A stretch of DNA of 64,000 nt from contig PMCF01000240.1 of the NCBI GenBank assembly GCA_003154115.1, positions 7,813 through 71,812 of the forward strand, given 5' to 3'. The DNA comes from Anaerolineae bacterium (lineage in GTDB: Bacteria > Chloroflexota > Anaerolineae > Fen-1058). Positions 1 through 11,509 of the stretch are shown here, one piece after another (position 1 is the first letter of the stretch; each line of letters starts with the position of its first letter). The notes beneath the pieces were generated by a model. The model was not told where the DNA came from. It saw only the letters and a program-made list of their open reading frames with translations, and did no database searches. The position numbers were made by a program, and so were the translations under genes.

Positions 1-95
1 ATGTTCTCTCCGACAGGCTGCTAGACTCGCCACAACGATCCTCAACATTTATCAGCACGCTTCGCGTCAGCGTCCAATTTCATGCGGAGGCGTCC

Positions 96-3011
96 ATGTC
101 CAACCGATCGATCACCTCACGCTTTGGCGCATGGTGGGATGCACTGTCCGGCGCGTTCAGCCGCCCGCCGCGTGCCGCGCACGCGCCTCGGCCTACTCAA
201 CCCTTGAATCCCCGGCAATTTCAAGACACCGCCGTGGGCAGCGGCATCTTCGGGCGCTGGATCATCGATCGGGCCGGGCTGCCCGCTTACCGTTATGATT
301 TCGATCAATACCGCGACGATCGTGCCCGCTATCCCAATAGCGAAAACATCGATCGCCGCGATCACTGGCATCAAATCGGCAACGATCGCGTGACGGCGTT
401 GGTCTCCAATGATGGCACCGTGCAGGTTTATCTGTGCGATCGGGGTGGCGTATTTCTCAATCGCTTCGAAGCGCGCGGGCGTGAAGCCGAAGGGGAATCG
501 GGCGGCCTCACCGATCCGATCGGGCGGGTGCTGGCCTGGTTGGCCCGGGTCTATTTGAAACTCCGCTTCTGGTGGTATCAACTCCGGCATCATTTGCCCG
601 ATCCGCCCGTGACCGAGCCACGCGGCGCAAGCCTTGCCGAACCGATGCGTTACGCCGTTCCGCCTGAACCAGCTTATCCCCCTGCTCCGTTTGCTTATTC
701 CGGCGGCTTCGCTTATCTCGACGACGGCGTCGAAACCTGGGCCACCGCCTTCCGGTATCGTCCCGATCAGGCGCAGGTCGAGCGGGTCTTCGGCATGGGT
801 TACTACGACACGACGACGACGTATCGCGACCTGCGCGTGTCGCGTCATGTCTATGCGCCGCCGGGCAACGCGCCCTACGTGTTGATCGATGTCACGATCG
901 AGAATCGCAGCGATGCGGCGCGCGCCGTGCGCTACTACGAATATTGGGACGTGAACGTTCATCCATTGAAGTTGCAGTGGTTGCGCACCGGCCTCAGCGC
1001 CATCCTCGGCGACGACGAACGCCATGCCATTAACGATCGCTTTACGCCCGCCGTTAAATGGGATGATCGCTTACGCGCGCTGCGCTTTCATCAGACGCTG
1101 AAAGGACAACCGCCCACGCCCGAAGCCAGCCCGATCGATTGGGCGCCCGCCGACGTTTTTCTGGCCGATCTCAATGCCACTGATCCGGCCGCGCGCTTTA
1201 CGCGGGTCCAGGCTTTCTTTGGCAAAGGCGACGCGATCCAACCTGATGCAGTAAAGCTGCGCCAGGATAGCGATGTAGACGATATCAACGCCCTCGACAA
1301 TCCTATGCCGCACTGTCTGGTGCTGCGCCACGATCGGCAGTTGAACGCCCATCAATCCGTCACCCTGCGCTTTGCCTATGGCGCATTGCGCACCGATCGG
1401 GACGCCGCGACGCTGGAAGATTATCGAGCGCAATCAGCCGTTGCCGCCTTGAGCGATCACTGGCGCACCCAACTCGCTTACTTCACCACCGGGCAGCATC
1501 CTGTCTTACAGCGTGAAGCGGCCTGGCACGCTTACAATCTGCTCGCCGCAACGGTGTATGGCGACTATTACGGCGTGCATCTGGTGCCGCAAGGCTCGGC
1601 CTACTTGTATCTGCACGGCGCCGATGGTGCTCCGCGCGATCAAGGCCTGTTCGTTTTGCCGCTGACTTATCTTCGTCCGGCGTTGGCGCGCGAGACGCTG
1701 CAGTTGATCATGCGTCTGACCCATGCGGACACCGGTGAGATTCCCTACGCCTTTGCGGGCTATGGCATTCACGACGGAGCAAATTGTCACGAACACCCGT
1801 CTGATCTCGATCTGTACTTCCTGCTGGGATTGTGTGAATACATCAGCGCCACCGGCGATGTGGCCTTCTTCGCCAGCGAAGAAACTTACTATCCACGCGG
1901 CAGCCGATCGGGCACCGTGCTCGATCACGTCCGCACTGCCGTCGATCACTTGCGGCACACCGTCGGCCTGGGTCCCCACGGACTGCTGCGCGTCAGCGAC
2001 GGTGACTGGTCGGATTCGATCGTGCTGGAAACCGCGCTCAAAAACCTGACCACGATCTCATATGAGAAAACATGCGCACGCGGCGAATCGATTCCCAACA
2101 CGCAGCTGGCCCTATACGTGCTGCCGCGCACAGCGGCGTTGATCGAAGCGTATGATCCGGAATTGGCGTGGCAGTTGCGACGCTTCACGCAAGTCTTGAA
2201 GGACAACGTCAAGGCCATGTGGCGCGTCGACGGCTGGTTCGTGCGCGCCGTGTTGCGCTCGCATCAGGATGAAGCCGTTTACTGGAAAGAAAACGAAATC
2301 GATCTGGAAGCGCAGCCGTGGGCGTTGATCAGCGGACTGGCCGCCGAGATGAAAGTCGAAGATCGCTTGCTGGAAACGATCGGCAACTATCTCGATCGGC
2401 CTTCCCCCATCGGCGCGACGTTGACCTCACGCGGCATGGTGTGGCCCGCCATCTCGCAACTGCTTACGTGGGGCTACGCGCACAGTCGTCCCGATCTGGC
2501 CTGGCGATCATTCCAACGCCACACCTATGCCGAACATGCGCGCACCTTTCCTGAGGTCTGGTTCAACATCTGGTCAGGGCCGGATGGTATCAATTCGTCC
2601 GACGGGCGCACCTGGATCAGTCCCCTTACGCCGATGACGGACTTCCCCGTCATGAACGCCAATCAAGATGCGCTGGCGCTGCTCGGCTTGCTGCGCGTCT
2701 GCGGCATCGAGCCGCACCCCTCGGGTGATGGCTTGATCATCGCGCCGCAAGCGCCGCCGGAATACTTCGCGCTCGATCTGCCGCTGCTGCGCTTAGATGT
2801 AGAACCGGGTCGCATCGCGGGGGAATATCGGGCGCAGGTCACAGGCGAGCGCGTCTTGCACGTCCGTGTGCCGCGCGGCGCATCACAAATCAGCGCCAGC
2901 GTGAAAGACGAGCTGGGCCAAACCGCCATTACAAATGACAACGAAGTGGTGCTGCGTCTCTCATTTGAAGCACAGCGCAGCGTGTCATTTGAAGTGCGCT
3001 GGCAAACTTGA
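96..3011 (+). CDS. GH94-type glycoside phosphorylase-like protein
   Basis: A 971-residue protein resembling the carbohydrate phosphorylase group (GH94: cellobiose, chitobiose phosphorylases and the phosphorylase part of cyclic beta-glucan synthases). What I see: an N-terminal beta-sandwich-like half (to about residue 430), a helical (alpha/alpha)6-barrel-like half with the motif DGDWSDS near residue 635, and a C-terminal beta segment. In GH94 the catalytic Asp lies in a DWND-type motif; here the following residue is Ser instead of Asn. There is no signal peptide, but a hydrophobic/aromatic stretch lies near residue 150 (VYLKLRFWWYQL). The start is supported by GGAGG at 86-90, 5 nt from ATG. 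It stands alone, before a regulatory region, so it is not clearly part of the polysaccharide operons. The phosphorolysis substrate cannot be read from the sequence; a GH36-like hydrolase is the alternative. Confidence 0.75.
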   Translation: MSNRSITSRFGAWWDALSGAFSRPPRAAHAPRPTQPLNPRQFQDTAVGSGIFGRWIIDRAGLPAYRYDFDQYRDDRARYPNSENIDRRDHWHQIGNDRVTALVSNDGTVQVYLCDRGGVFLNRFEARGREAEGESGGLTDPIGRVLAWLARVYLKLRFWWYQLRHHLPDPPVTEPRGASLAEPMRYAVPPEPAYPPAPFAYSGGFAYLDDGVETWATAFRYRPDQAQVERVFGMGYYDTTTTYRDLRVSRHVYAPPGNAPYVLIDVTIENRSDAARAVRYYEYWDVNVHPLKLQWLRTGLSAILGDDERHAINDRFTPAVKWDDRLRALRFHQTLKGQPPTPEASPIDWAPADVFLADLNATDPAARFTRVQAFFGKGDAIQPDAVKLRQDSDVDDINALDNPMPHCLVLRHDRQLNAHQSVTLRFAYGALRTDRDAATLEDYRAQSAVAALSDHWRTQLAYFTTGQHPVLQREAAWHAYNLLAATVYGDYYGVHLVPQGSAYLYLHGADGAPRDQGLFVLPLTYLRPALARETLQLIMRLTHADTGEIPYAFAGYGIHDGANCHEHPSDLDLYFLLGLCEYISATGDVAFFASEETYYPRGSRSGTVLDHVRTAVDHLRHTVGLGPHGLLRVSDGDWSDSIVLETALKNLTTISYEKTCARGESIPNTQLALYVLPRTAALIEAYDPELAWQLRRFTQVLKDNVKAMWRVDGWFVRAVLRSHQDEAVYWKENEIDLEAQPWALISGLAAEMKVEDRLLETIGNYLDRPSPIGATLTSRGMVWPAISQLLTWGYAHSRPDLAWRSFQRHTYAEHARTFPEVWFNIWSGPDGINSSDGRTWISPLTPMTDFPVMNANQDALALLGLLRVCGIEPHPSGDGLIIAPQAPPEYFALDLPLLRLDVEPGRIAGEYRAQVTGERVLHVRVPRGASQISASVKDELGQTAITNDNEVVLRLSFEAQRSVSFEVRWQT

Positions 3012-3087
3012 TTTCAAGCGAAAGAGCGCACGTGAAAGAATGGATCAAGTGGGGCGCACCAGAAAAATAAACAAGGTATTCATAGTC

Positions 3088-3199
3088 TCTAACCGTCTCT
3101 TACCGCCTCTCGACATATCCCGTTTTTTACCGCTATTTTTGACGAAAGATATACGCCCTGCCGGAGAACTCCTCGCGCATTCCAACTCGTCGCAAACCT
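3088..3199 (+). promoter_or_regulatory. Composite upstream element, copy A
   Basis: Three 7-mers at 10-bp steps, TCTAACC (3088), TCTTACC (3098) and the weaker TCTCGAC (3108), are followed by TTTTTGACGAAAGATATAC with GACG at 3141 and by CGCAAACC at 3191, exactly 50 bp after GACG. The same parts recur at three other intergenic sites in the window. The next gene starts at 3296. In this copy the TCTAACC-to-GACG distance is 53 bp, about one helical turn shorter than the 64-66 bp elsewhere. The TTGACG looks like a -35 box, but no good -10 lies 16-18 bp downstream. Function as promoter or activator site is inference. Confidence 0.6.
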
Positions 3200-3295
3200 T
3201 GAAGTCACAGAATACTACAAACCCGCCCAACTCACCCGGCGGACTTCACGCGTTGGGAACTTAATGGTTTGTCCAAAACGAAGAGGAGAATTGCT

Positions 3296-6200
3296 ATGAA
3301 AACTGGAACTCAATCACCGCTAGAAGTATTTGTTCGAGTATTGTGTGTGTTTGGCTTAGTCTTAAGCACCGTCTCAGCGTTGACATTGACGCCTGTGGCG
3401 CAACCCATTCCCGTGGCGCAGGCGGCGGGCAACTGCCCGTGCAGCATTTGGACAACTCCACCCACGCCTGCCGAAACCAGCATCTTTATCGGCTATCAGC
3501 AGGAAGTGGGTGTCAAGTTCCAAAGCGACACCAACGGCTATTTGTTGGGCTTGCGCTTCTATAAAGCAACCGAGGACACCTCCACTACTGAATTGGGGCA
3601 CTTGTGGTCAAGCACGGGTACTCTGCTGGCCGAAGTATTCTTTCATACCGGAAGCGCCACAGGCTGGCAGACGGCCTATTTTGATGTGCCGGTGCCTATC
3701 ACCGCCAATACCACCTACATTGCTGCGTACTATGACACGCCCGGCTATTTCGCGCGCACAACCAATGGACTGGCTTCGGCTATCAACAACTCGCCACTGC
3801 ACACGCTGGCTAATGCTGGCATCATGAGCTATGGCCCTCCCAGCAGCTTCCCCACCATCAGCGGGAGTGACAACTACTGGGTGGACGTAGTCTTCAACTC
3901 GACCGTGCCGCCGGACACTACTCCTCCTACTGTTTCGTCCACTTCACCGGCCAGCGGCGCAGCCAACGTCGCGCCGGGGACAAGCCTCACCGCGCAATTT
4001 AGTGAGCCATTGAGCGCAGCCAGCGTCACCAGCACCAGCGTTCAATTATTAGATGCGACTAATGCTCAGGTTCCGGGGCAGGTATCTTACAACGGCCTGA
4101 TTCATCAAGCCGTGCTGGTTCCATATTCCACGCTCAAGTACTCCGCCTCTTATACGTTCGTCATCAAAGGCGGCGCGAATGGCGTCAAGGATCAAGCCGG
4201 TAACGCACTGGTGAACAATTACAACGCCGCCTTCACGACCGGCGCGTTTCCCGCTCCCTTGCCCGGCGAAGGTTACGGTGGGCCGATTTTGATCGTCGCC
4301 AATTCCGGCTATCCCTTCAGCCGTTACTATACCGAAATCTTGCGCGCCGAGGGCTTCAACGCTTACACCCTCACCGACATCTCAAACGTCACCTCGGCCT
4401 TGCTGGCAAATTACGATGCTGTCATTCTAGGTGAAATGCCGCTTACCTCGGCCCAGGTCACCCTGTTCAATAACTGGGTCAACAACGGCGGCAACCTCAT
4501 CGCCATGCGGCCTGATAAGCAGCTCGCCAGCCTCTTGGGACTTAGCGACGCTTCATCCGTCCTTCCGAATGCCTATCTCCAGGTCAATACCTCCGTTGCG
4601 CCCGGCACGGGGATTTATTCCCAGACCATGCAATATCATGGCGTCGCCGATCTTTATACCCTGAACGGGGCGACGTCTGTAGCGACACTGTATACCAGTG
4701 CCGTAACCCCTACCTTGAATCCAGCGATTACCATGCAGAGTGTGGGAACCAGCGGCGGAAAGGCGGCGGCCTTCACGTATGATCTGGCCCGCTCGATCGT
4801 TTATACGCGGCAAGGCAATCCCATTTGGGCCGGACAAGATCGTGATGGCGAAGGCGTCGTCCGCGCCAACGACATGTTCTATGGCAATTCAATGAATGAT
4901 CCTCAATCCGACTGGCTTGACCTCAGCAAAGTCGCCGTTCCGCAAGCCGACGAGCAACAACGCCTATTGGCGAACATGATTCTCAATATGAATCTCAACA
5001 AGAAGCCGCTGCCACGCTTCTGGTATTACCCACGAGGGCTGAAAGCGGTCGTCGTCATGACCGGTGATGATCACGGTGGCGGCGGCACCTCCGGTCGGTT
5101 TGATACTTATATTGCCAATAGCCCAGTAGGATGTTCTGTCGCAAACTGGGAATGCATTCGCAGCACTTCTTACATCTACGTGAGTCCCAACCTATCCGCG
5201 ACGCAACTAGCGGCCTACAATTCTCAAGGTTTTGAAATCGCCGCGCATATCGATACAGATTGCTCGTCCTATACACCCGCTTCAGCAGAAGCCTATTTCG
5301 TGGAACACCTCAATATCTTTTCTGAGGCTTATCCCAGCTTACCAGCACCTACAACGAATCGCACCCACTGCGTTGTGTGGAGCGATTGGGGCACCAAGTT
5401 CAAAGTCGAACTCAATCATGGGATCCGCCTCAATGCCGACTATTATTCTTTTTCCAATCCAGCGAACCTGATGGCCGCAGTGCCTGGCTTCTTCACAGGT
5501 TCTGGTTTCCCAATGCGTTTCGCCGATGTTGACGGTACGTTGTTTGATGATTATCAAGCCACAACCCAAATCAATGATGATTCCGGGCAGGATCCGATGA
5601 CATGGATCAACGCCTTGCTTGATCGCGCCTTGGGTCCTGAAGGATATTATGGGGTGTTCACCGCGAACATGCACACCGATGTGCCACCTAGCGGCGGCTC
5701 TGACTTCATTCTGGCCGCGGCCAAGGCGCGCAACGTCCCCGTCATCTCCGCGCGGCAAATGCTGCAATGGCTTGACGCGCGTCAGGCCTCTTCCTTTAGC
5801 AACTTCGCCTGGAACGGCAGCGTATTGACGTTCAGCCTCACCCAGAACGCCAACGCAAACGGCTTGCAGGCCATGCTGCCATTCAACTCAGCCAATGGAT
5901 CGCTGGTCAGCGTCACACGCAACGGAACGGCCGTCCCCTACTCGGTGCTGACTATCAAAGGCGTGGCCTACGCTTTCTTCACCGGCACAAGTGGATCATA
6001 CAGCGCCACCTACGCCATCGATACGACACCGCCCACCGTGTCCAGCGTTTCGCCTGCCTCGAATGCGATCAGCGTTCCGATCACCAGCACGGTCACCGCA
6101 CAGTTCAGCGAATCGATCGACCCGGCGACCTTAACGTCCAGCACCTTCATCGTGCGCGACGCGTCCAGCAATCCCGTCCAGGGCGCCCTGTCTTATGATG

Positions 6201-9200
6201 CCCTGGCTCGCCAGGCCGCATTAGCGCCTGTCGTGCCGTTGGGCTACTCGGCGCGGTACACTGCCACGCTCAAAGGTGGCAGTACAGGTATCAAAGATAT
6301 TGCCGGGAATCCGCTAGTTTCCGATGTGGTGTGGTCGTTCACCACCGAAGCCGCGCCCGTGCCTCAAACCTGCCCCTGCCACATCTGGACAAGTCCGGTT
6401 ACACCTGCACAGCCTGCCATCTCGGACGGACAACCGATCGAGGTCGGCGTGAAATTCCGCTCTGACGTGAACGGCTATATCACCGGCTTGCGCTTCTACA
6501 AGGGAAGCGGGAACACGGGGACACACACCGGTCATCTATGGACGAGCGCGGGTGCCTTGCTGGCAACGGCTACTTTCGTCAATGAAACCGCCTCTGACTG
6601 GCAGACCGTTATCTTCGCGTCGCCCGTCCCGATCAATGCCAATACCACCTATGTCGCTTCGTACTATTCGTCGGGAGGCTACTTCGCCTATAACGCCAAT
6701 TACTTCACAGGCAATATCAACAACGCACCGCTGCACGCGCTAGCCTCCGGTGTTGACGGCCCGAATGGCGTCTACGTTTACGGCGCGAGCGCTTTCCCGA
6801 GCGCCGGTTCCAATGCCAACTACTGGGTGGATGTGGTGTTCGAAACCACCGCGGCCAATGACACCACGCCACCTGTGGTGCAGTCGGTCAGTCCGGCGAG
6901 TGGTGTCACCGATGCCAGCCCGGCAGGGAACATTGGCGTCACGTTTAACGAAGTGTTGAGCGCCACATCAGTCACCACGGCTACCTTTGTTCTGCGTGAC
7001 GCCGCCAACGCCATCGTGCCAGCCACCGTCACGTACAGCATCGGCAGCAGCACCATCGTGCTCGCTCCATCATCTCCCCTGGTCGCTGGGGCAACATACA
7101 CCGCTACTGTTCTGGGCGGATCGAACGGCGTGAAAGATCAAGCCGGTAACGCGCTGGTCAACAACTACACCTGGTCGTTCACCATCGCCACACCGCAGGC
7201 CTGTCCGTGCAACATCTGGAGCAGCAGCGTCACCCCGGCACAACCCGCCGTGTCAGATGGTACCGCCATCGAGGTTGGAGTCAAGTTCCGCGCTGATAGC
7301 GATGGCTACATCACCGGCTTGCGCTTCTACAAAGGCTCGGCCAACACCGGCACCCATGTCGGGCACTTGTGGTCCAGCACGGGTACCCTGCTGGCCACCG
7401 CCACCTATGCCAACGAAACGGCTTCGGGCTGGCAAACTGTCGTCTTCGCTACCCCGGTCGCCATTAGCGCTAATACCACCTACGTAGGTTCGTACTACTC
7501 ACCGGCGGGTTACTTTGCATACGATCCGGCCTATTTCACCACCGGCGTGGATAATGCGCCATTGCGCGCCCTGGCCGCTGGTGTCGATGGTCCCAACGGC
7601 GTGTACCTTTACGGATCAGCCGCCTTCCCGACCAATGGCAGCAACAGCAACTACTGGGTCGATGTAGTCTATTCTGCCAGCGTGGCGACCGACACCACGC
7701 CGCCCACCGTCACGAACACTTCGCCCATCAATGGCGCAACCGGTGTTGCCGCAGGAACGAATGTCAATGCCACGTTCAGCGAAGCACTGAATGCTACGAC
7801 GGTAAACACAGGCACCTTCGAATTACGCGATCCGGCCAATGCTTTGGTCGCCGCTGTGGTGAGTTATAACGGCGGCACAAACACTGCCACGCTTACGCCG
7901 AGCGGTCCGCTCTCGCCCGGTGTCATTTATACAGCGACAGTGAAAGGTGGCAGCGTTGGCGTGAAAGACCTCGCGGGCAACGCGCTCGCGAGCAATTACC
8001 TTTTTTCGTTCTTGACGGCCGTGCCACAGAACTGCCCTTGCAATATCTGGCCCAGCAATCCTGTGCCCGGCGTTGATGCGATTTCCGATGGCAGCCCGAT
8101 CGAAGTAGGCGTGAAATTCCGATCGGATATTGGCGGTTACATTACCGGTCTGCGCTTCTACAAGGGGATCGCGAATACCGGCACTCACCTCGGCCATCTG
8201 TGGAGCAGCACCGGGACTCTGCTGGCGACCGCTACTTTTGCGAATGAAACGGCGTCGGGCTGGCAAACAGTAACCTTTGATGCTCCGGTGGCTATCAATG
8301 CCAACACCACCTATGTCGCTTCCTACTATTCTCCGCTTGGATTTTTTGCGCTGAACAGCAGCTACTTTGCCGCAGGCGCTGACAATGCGCCGCTGCACGC
8401 CCTAGCGAGCGGCATCGATGGACCCAACGGGGTGTACTTCTACAATGGCAGCGGATTCCCGACCGGTGGTGGTAACAACAATTACTGGGTAGATGTCATT
8501 TTCCAGACCAGTCTTGTTCCACCCACGGTGACTGGTGTGTCCCCGATCAATGCGGCGACAAATGTCACTGTCACTACCACCATCACTGCGGCTTTCAGCA
8601 CAGCGCTGGATGCGGCATCCGTGAATACAACGACCATCCAGTTAAGTGATCCCACAAATGCGGTTGTCCCGGCAACTGTCGCGTATGATCTTGCGTCACA
8701 CGTCGCCACCTTGCAGCCGAATACAGCCTTACAGGCCAATACCATTTACACCGGGCGGATCAAAGGCGGCAGTGGTGGAGTGCGCGCTGCCACCGGTGTG
8801 CCAGTGGCGGCCGACTATGTCTGGACATTCACCACGGTGGCCGGGCAGACCTGCCCGTGCAGTATCTGGAACGGGTTACCGTCCACTCCTGCGTATGATG
8901 CCGTAACCGATAACCAGCCGATCGAGATAGGCGTGAAATTCCGTGCGGACGTGAGTGGCTTCGTCACCGGCCTCCGCATCTATAAGGGTGCGGCTGACAC
9001 GGGCACACACATCGGTCACTTGTGGGCCAGTGATGGCACATTATTAGCGACTGTGAATTTTGTGAACGAGACCACGTCGGGCTGGCAAGAGGCGCTGCTC
9101 GCCGCGCCTGTGCGCATCAACGCGAATACGACCTATGTCGTGTCGTATCTTTCATCGGCTGGCTACTTTGCGCTGGACGGCGGCTACTTCACGACAGGCG

Positions 9201-11434
9201 TCGACAATCCTCCGTTGCACGCGCCAGCCAGCAACGTTGTTGGCGGAAATGGAGTTTATCTCTATACGCCGACAGGCGGTTTCCCCAATCAAACTTACAA
9301 CGCAGGCAATTACTGGGTTGATGTTGTATTCCGTCCCAACCAGCCGCCCGTCGCCGCCGGTGATAGTGTCACCACCGACGAAGACACCGCGTTGAATATC
9401 ACCGCGCCAGGTGTGCTGGCGAATGACAGCGATCCCGATCTGGATCAACTTACAGCGCTACTGATCGGATCCCCGGCACACGGTCAGCTAACCTTAAACA
9501 GCGATGGCTCGTTCGTCTACACGCCGACACTCAACTTCAATGGTGTAGATTCTTTTGCCTATCAAGCCAGCGATGGGGCGTTGACGTCTAACACGGCCAG
9601 CGTAACGATTACGGTTAATCCCGTGAACGATCCGCCAGTGGCAAATAGCCAATCGGTAACCACCAATGCGAATTCGCCGGTAGCGATCACGCTCTCGGCC
9701 AGCGATGTCGATCTCGATCCGCTGACGTATAGCATCGTCGCGTCACCGGCCCATGGTTCCCTGTCTGGCGCCGCGCCCAATGTGACCTACACTCCCAGCG
9801 CCAACTACAGCGGAGCCGATAGTTTCACGTTCAAGGCCAATGACGGACAGGTCGATTCTAATGTCGCCACGGTATCCATCAACGTGAACGCCCCTGTGCC
9901 CACTTTGACGAGCATAAGCCCATCGGTTGGTACTGCGGGTGGCGTAACCTTCACGCTTGTCGTCACCGGCACGAACTTCGTGAGCGGATCAATTGTCCGC
10001 TGGAATGGCGCGAATCGCACCACGACTTTCGTCAGCAGCACGCGCCTGCAGGCCAGCATTCCCGCCACTGATCTCGCCGCGGCCGGCACGGCTAGTGTGA
10101 CGGTGTTCAACTCCACGCCGGGTGGCGGCACGTCAAGCGCCTTAACGTTCACGATCAATAATCCCGCGCCGACGATCAGCGCACTGGGACCGAGTACAGC
10201 CGTCGCAGGTGATCCGGCTCTGACCTTGATTGTCACCGGGACTAGCTTTGTAAGTGGTTCCATCGTGCGCTGGAACGGCGCGAATCGCACCACCACCTTC
10301 GTGAGCAGTACACGCTTAACGGCCAGCATTCTGGCGACAGATGTGTTGACGGCAGGAACTTACAGTGTGACGGTATTCAGTCCCGCGCCAGGCGGCGGCA
10401 CGTCAAGCGCCTTAACGTTCACGATCAATAATCCCGCGCCGACGATCAGCGCTATCGGGCCCAGCACCAGTATCGCTGGCAGCGCTGCCATCACCTTGAT
10501 CGTCACCGGCACCAACTTCGTGAGCGGATCAATTGTCCGCTGGAATGGCGCGAATCGCACCACCACCTTCGTGAGCAGCATACGTCTGACAGCCAGCGTC
10601 CCGGCCACCGATCTAGCAACCGCCGGCACGGCCAGTGTGACCGTGTTCAATCCAACACCTGGCGGCGGCACGTCGGGCACGTTGACCTTCACGATCAATA
10701 ACCCTGTTCCAACGATCAGCGCCCTAGGGCCGAGTACAGCCGTCGCAGGTGATCCGGCTCTGACCTTGATTGTCACCGGGACTAACTTTGTAAGTGGTTC
10801 CATCGTGCGCTGGAACGGCGCGAATCGCACGACCACCTTCGTCAACGGCACTCGCTTGACAGCGAGCATCCCGGCCATTGATCTCGCCACGGCGGGGAAC
10901 TTTAATGTGACGGTGTTTAATCCCACCCCTGGTGGTGGCACGTCGAGCTCACTGGCCTTCAATGTCGCGACCAACCGACTCGCTAATCCACGCTTTGAAC
11001 TCGATGCCAACGCCGATGGCCTACCGGACAGCTGGACCAGCGACAGCCGCTTCACGCGCAGTAGCACGGCGGTGCATGGCGGCAGCTTTGCCGGTCGCCA
11101 CTTTGCCGCCAACAACGCGACTTACACCATTCAACAGCTCGTGAGCGGCCTCAGTGCCGGCACCACCTATCAGTTCACTGGCTGGACTAACATCCCGCCG
11201 ACCAGCGACACGTTCACGTACCGCCTAACGATCATCTGGCGCAATACTGGGGGCAACACCTTGCGCACGGATGTTGTCAAGGCCTACACGGCAACGACAG
11301 GCGGCAGTTGGGATCAAGCCACCGCCAGTCTGGTTGCGCCAACGGGCACGGCCTCGGCCCTCGTGAACATGGAAGTGACGAGTCTCAACGCGACGATTTA
11401 CGCGGACGACTTTACGCTGCGCAGTGTGCCCTGA
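3296..11434 (+). CDS. Giant secreted modular protein (DUF4082/Big_5/deacetylase-like/IPT)
   Basis: A 2712-residue exported protein. The ATG at 3296 is chosen over an upstream in-frame TTG because GAGGAG (3283-3288) lies 7 nt before it and a signal peptide follows (hydrophobic [18 protein letters not shown]). Approximate domain order: DUF4082 46-202; Big_5 206-315; ThuA/GATase-like region 329-565 ([23 protein letters not shown]); polysaccharide-deacetylase-like region 567-905 with candidate metal ligands in TGDDHG (about 590), AAHIDTDC (about 649) and NMHTD (about 790); Big_5; three DUF4082+Big_5 modules; a fifth DUF4082 to about 2012; two cadherin/VCBS-like domains ([21 protein letters not shown]) to 2199; four 90-residue IPT/TIG-like repeats to about 2557; a C-terminal beta-sandwich ([17 protein letters not shown]). 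No transmembrane anchor is seen at the C terminus. It is a close paralogue of the protein at 17064-20915 over residues 1-905. The likely role is surface carbohydrate binding and modification; catalysis is inferred from motifs only. Confidence 0.75.
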   Translation: MKTGTQSPLEVFVRVLCVFGLVLSTVSALTLTPVAQPIPVAQAAGNCPCSIWTTPPTPAETSIFIGYQQEVGVKFQSDTNGYLLGLRFYKATEDTSTTELGHLWSSTGTLLAEVFFHTGSATGWQTAYFDVPVPITANTTYIAAYYDTPGYFARTTNGLASAINNSPLHTLANAGIMSYGPPSSFPTISGSDNYWVDVVFNSTVPPDTTPPTVSSTSPASGAANVAPGTSLTAQFSEPLSAASVTSTSVQLLDATNAQVPGQVSYNGLIHQAVLVPYSTLKYSASYTFVIKGGANGVKDQAGNALVNNYNAAFTTGAFPAPLPGEGYGGPILIVANSGYPFSRYYTEILRAEGFNAYTLTDISNVTSALLANYDAVILGEMPLTSAQVTLFNNWVNNGGNLIAMRPDKQLASLLGLSDASSVLPNAYLQVNTSVAPGTGIYSQTMQYHGVADLYTLNGATSVATLYTSAVTPTLNPAITMQSVGTSGGKAAAFTYDLARSIVYTRQGNPIWAGQDRDGEGVVRANDMFYGNSMNDPQSDWLDLSKVAVPQADEQQRLLANMILNMNLNKKPLPRFWYYPRGLKAVVVMTGDDHGGGGTSGRFDTYIANSPVGCSVANWECIRSTSYIYVSPNLSATQLAAYNSQGFEIAAHIDTDCSSYTPASAEAYFVEHLNIFSEAYPSLPAPTTNRTHCVVWSDWGTKFKVELNHGIRLNADYYSFSNPANLMAAVPGFFTGSGFPMRFADVDGTLFDDYQATTQINDDSGQDPMTWINALLDRALGPEGYYGVFTANMHTDVPPSGGSDFILAAAKARNVPVISARQMLQWLDARQASSFSNFAWNGSVLTFSLTQNANANGLQAMLPFNSANGSLVSVTRNGTAVPYSVLTIKGVAYAFFTGTSGSYSATYAIDTTPPTVSSVSPASNAISVPITSTVTAQFSESIDPATLTSSTFIVRDASSNPVQGALSYDALARQAALAPVVPLGYSARYTATLKGGSTGIKDIAGNPLVSDVVWSFTTEAAPVPQTCPCHIWTSPVTPAQPAISDGQPIEVGVKFRSDVNGYITGLRFYKGSGNTGTHTGHLWTSAGALLATATFVNETASDWQTVIFASPVPINANTTYVASYYSSGGYFAYNANYFTGNINNAPLHALASGVDGPNGVYVYGASAFPSAGSNANYWVDVVFETTAANDTTPPVVQSVSPASGVTDASPAGNIGVTFNEVLSATSVTTATFVLRDAANAIVPATVTYSIGSSTIVLAPSSPLVAGATYTATVLGGSNGVKDQAGNALVNNYTWSFTIATPQACPCNIWSSSVTPAQPAVSDGTAIEVGVKFRADSDGYITGLRFYKGSANTGTHVGHLWSSTGTLLATATYANETASGWQTVVFATPVAISANTTYVGSYYSPAGYFAYDPAYFTTGVDNAPLRALAAGVDGPNGVYLYGSAAFPTNGSNSNYWVDVVYSASVATDTTPPTVTNTSPINGATGVAAGTNVNATFSEALNATTVNTGTFELRDPANALVAAVVSYNGGTNTATLTPSGPLSPGVIYTATVKGGSVGVKDLAGNALASNYLFSFLTAVPQNCPCNIWPSNPVPGVDAISDGSPIEVGVKFRSDIGGYITGLRFYKGIANTGTHLGHLWSSTGTLLATATFANETASGWQTVTFDAPVAINANTTYVASYYSPLGFFALNSSYFAAGADNAPLHALASGIDGPNGVYFYNGSGFPTGGGNNNYWVDVIFQTSLVPPTVTGVSPINAATNVTVTTTITAAFSTALDAASVNTTTIQLSDPTNAVVPATVAYDLASHVATLQPNTALQANTIYTGRIKGGSGGVRAATGVPVAADYVWTFTTVAGQTCPCSIWNGLPSTPAYDAVTDNQPIEIGVKFRADVSGFVTGLRIYKGAADTGTHIGHLWASDGTLLATVNFVNETTSGWQEALLAAPVRINANTTYVVSYLSSAGYFALDGGYFTTGVDNPPLHAPASNVVGGNGVYLYTPTGGFPNQTYNAGNYWVDVVFRPNQPPVAAGDSVTTDEDTALNITAPGVLANDSDPDLDQLTALLIGSPAHGQLTLNSDGSFVYTPTLNFNGVDSFAYQASDGALTSNTASVTITVNPVNDPPVANSQSVTTNANSPVAITLSASDVDLDPLTYSIVASPAHGSLSGAAPNVTYTPSANYSGADSFTFKANDGQVDSNVATVSINVNAPVPTLTSISPSVGTAGGVTFTLVVTGTNFVSGSIVRWNGANRTTTFVSSTRLQASIPATDLAAAGTASVTVFNSTPGGGTSSALTFTINNPAPTISALGPSTAVAGDPALTLIVTGTSFVSGSIVRWNGANRTTTFVSSTRLTASILATDVLTAGTYSVTVFSPAPGGGTSSALTFTINNPAPTISAIGPSTSIAGSAAITLIVTGTNFVSGSIVRWNGANRTTTFVSSIRLTASVPATDLATAGTASVTVFNPTPGGGTSGTLTFTINNPVPTISALGPSTAVAGDPALTLIVTGTNFVSGSIVRWNGANRTTTFVNGTRLTASIPAIDLATAGNFNVTVFNPTPGGGTSSSLAFNVATNRLANPRFELDANADGLPDSWTSDSRFTRSSTAVHGGSFAGRHFAANNATYTIQQLVSGLSAGTTYQFTGWTNIPPTSDTFTYRLTIIWRNTGGNTLRTDVVKAYTATTGGSWDQATASLVAPTGTASALVNMEVTSLNATIYADDFTLRSVP
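6371..9330 (+). repeat. Tandem DUF4082+Big_5 modules, about 830-bp period
   Basis: The C-P-C-x-I-W signature opening each DUF4082 recurs at 6371, 7202, 8033 and 8852, giving steps of 831, 831 and 819 bp. Each DUF4082 is followed by a Big_5 Ig-like domain starting PP(T/V)V, except the last, which runs into the cadherin-like region. Stretches of shared DNA (for example around the GLRFYKG and NTTYV codons) show that this is internal duplication within the giant gene. Confidence 0.8.
9901..10980 (+). repeat. Four exact 270-bp IPT/TIG-like repeats
   Basis: Four units of exactly 270 bp (90 residues) begin near 9901, 10171, 10441 and 10711; the landmark GACGATCAGC or AACGATCAGC falls at 10171, 10441 and 10711. 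Each encodes [18 protein letters not shown] or a close variant. Units 1 and 3 share one codon set and units 2 and 4 another, which points to duplication of a two-unit block (540 bp). The junctions of units 1/2 and 2/3 are also near identical over about 60 bp, so the array is a mosaic. Confidence 0.85.
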
Positions 11435-11457
11435 TCGAATCCGGCAGCACCCGAAGC

Positions 11458-11489
11458 AAAACGCCCCTCGCAGATTGAGGGGCGTTTTT
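11458..11489. terminator. Bidirectional rho-independent terminator
   Basis: AAAACGCCCCTC pairs with GAGGGGCGTTTT around a 7-nt loop, followed by T's on the plus strand and by TTTTGC on the minus strand. It sits between the converging ends of the giant protein gene and the flavoprotein gene, so it can serve both. Confidence 0.85.
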
Positions 11490-11509
11490 GATCGGCAGGA
11501 ATCAGTCGC

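Noticed and set aside
1-95. ATG at position 1 followed by a TAG at 22 as a gene end or short gene.
   Set aside because: Too short to judge; no frame in the first 95 bases shows convincing coding features.
3139-3167. TTGACG as the -35 box of an ordinary sigma-70 promoter.
   Set aside because: No -10-like hexamer occurs 16-18 bp downstream in this or the other three copies, while the flanking boxes are conserved instead.
2935-3264. A 109-codon open frame overlapping the end of the first gene and the upstream element.
   Set aside because: It is out of frame with the first gene, covers the regulatory element, and lacks a ribosome site.
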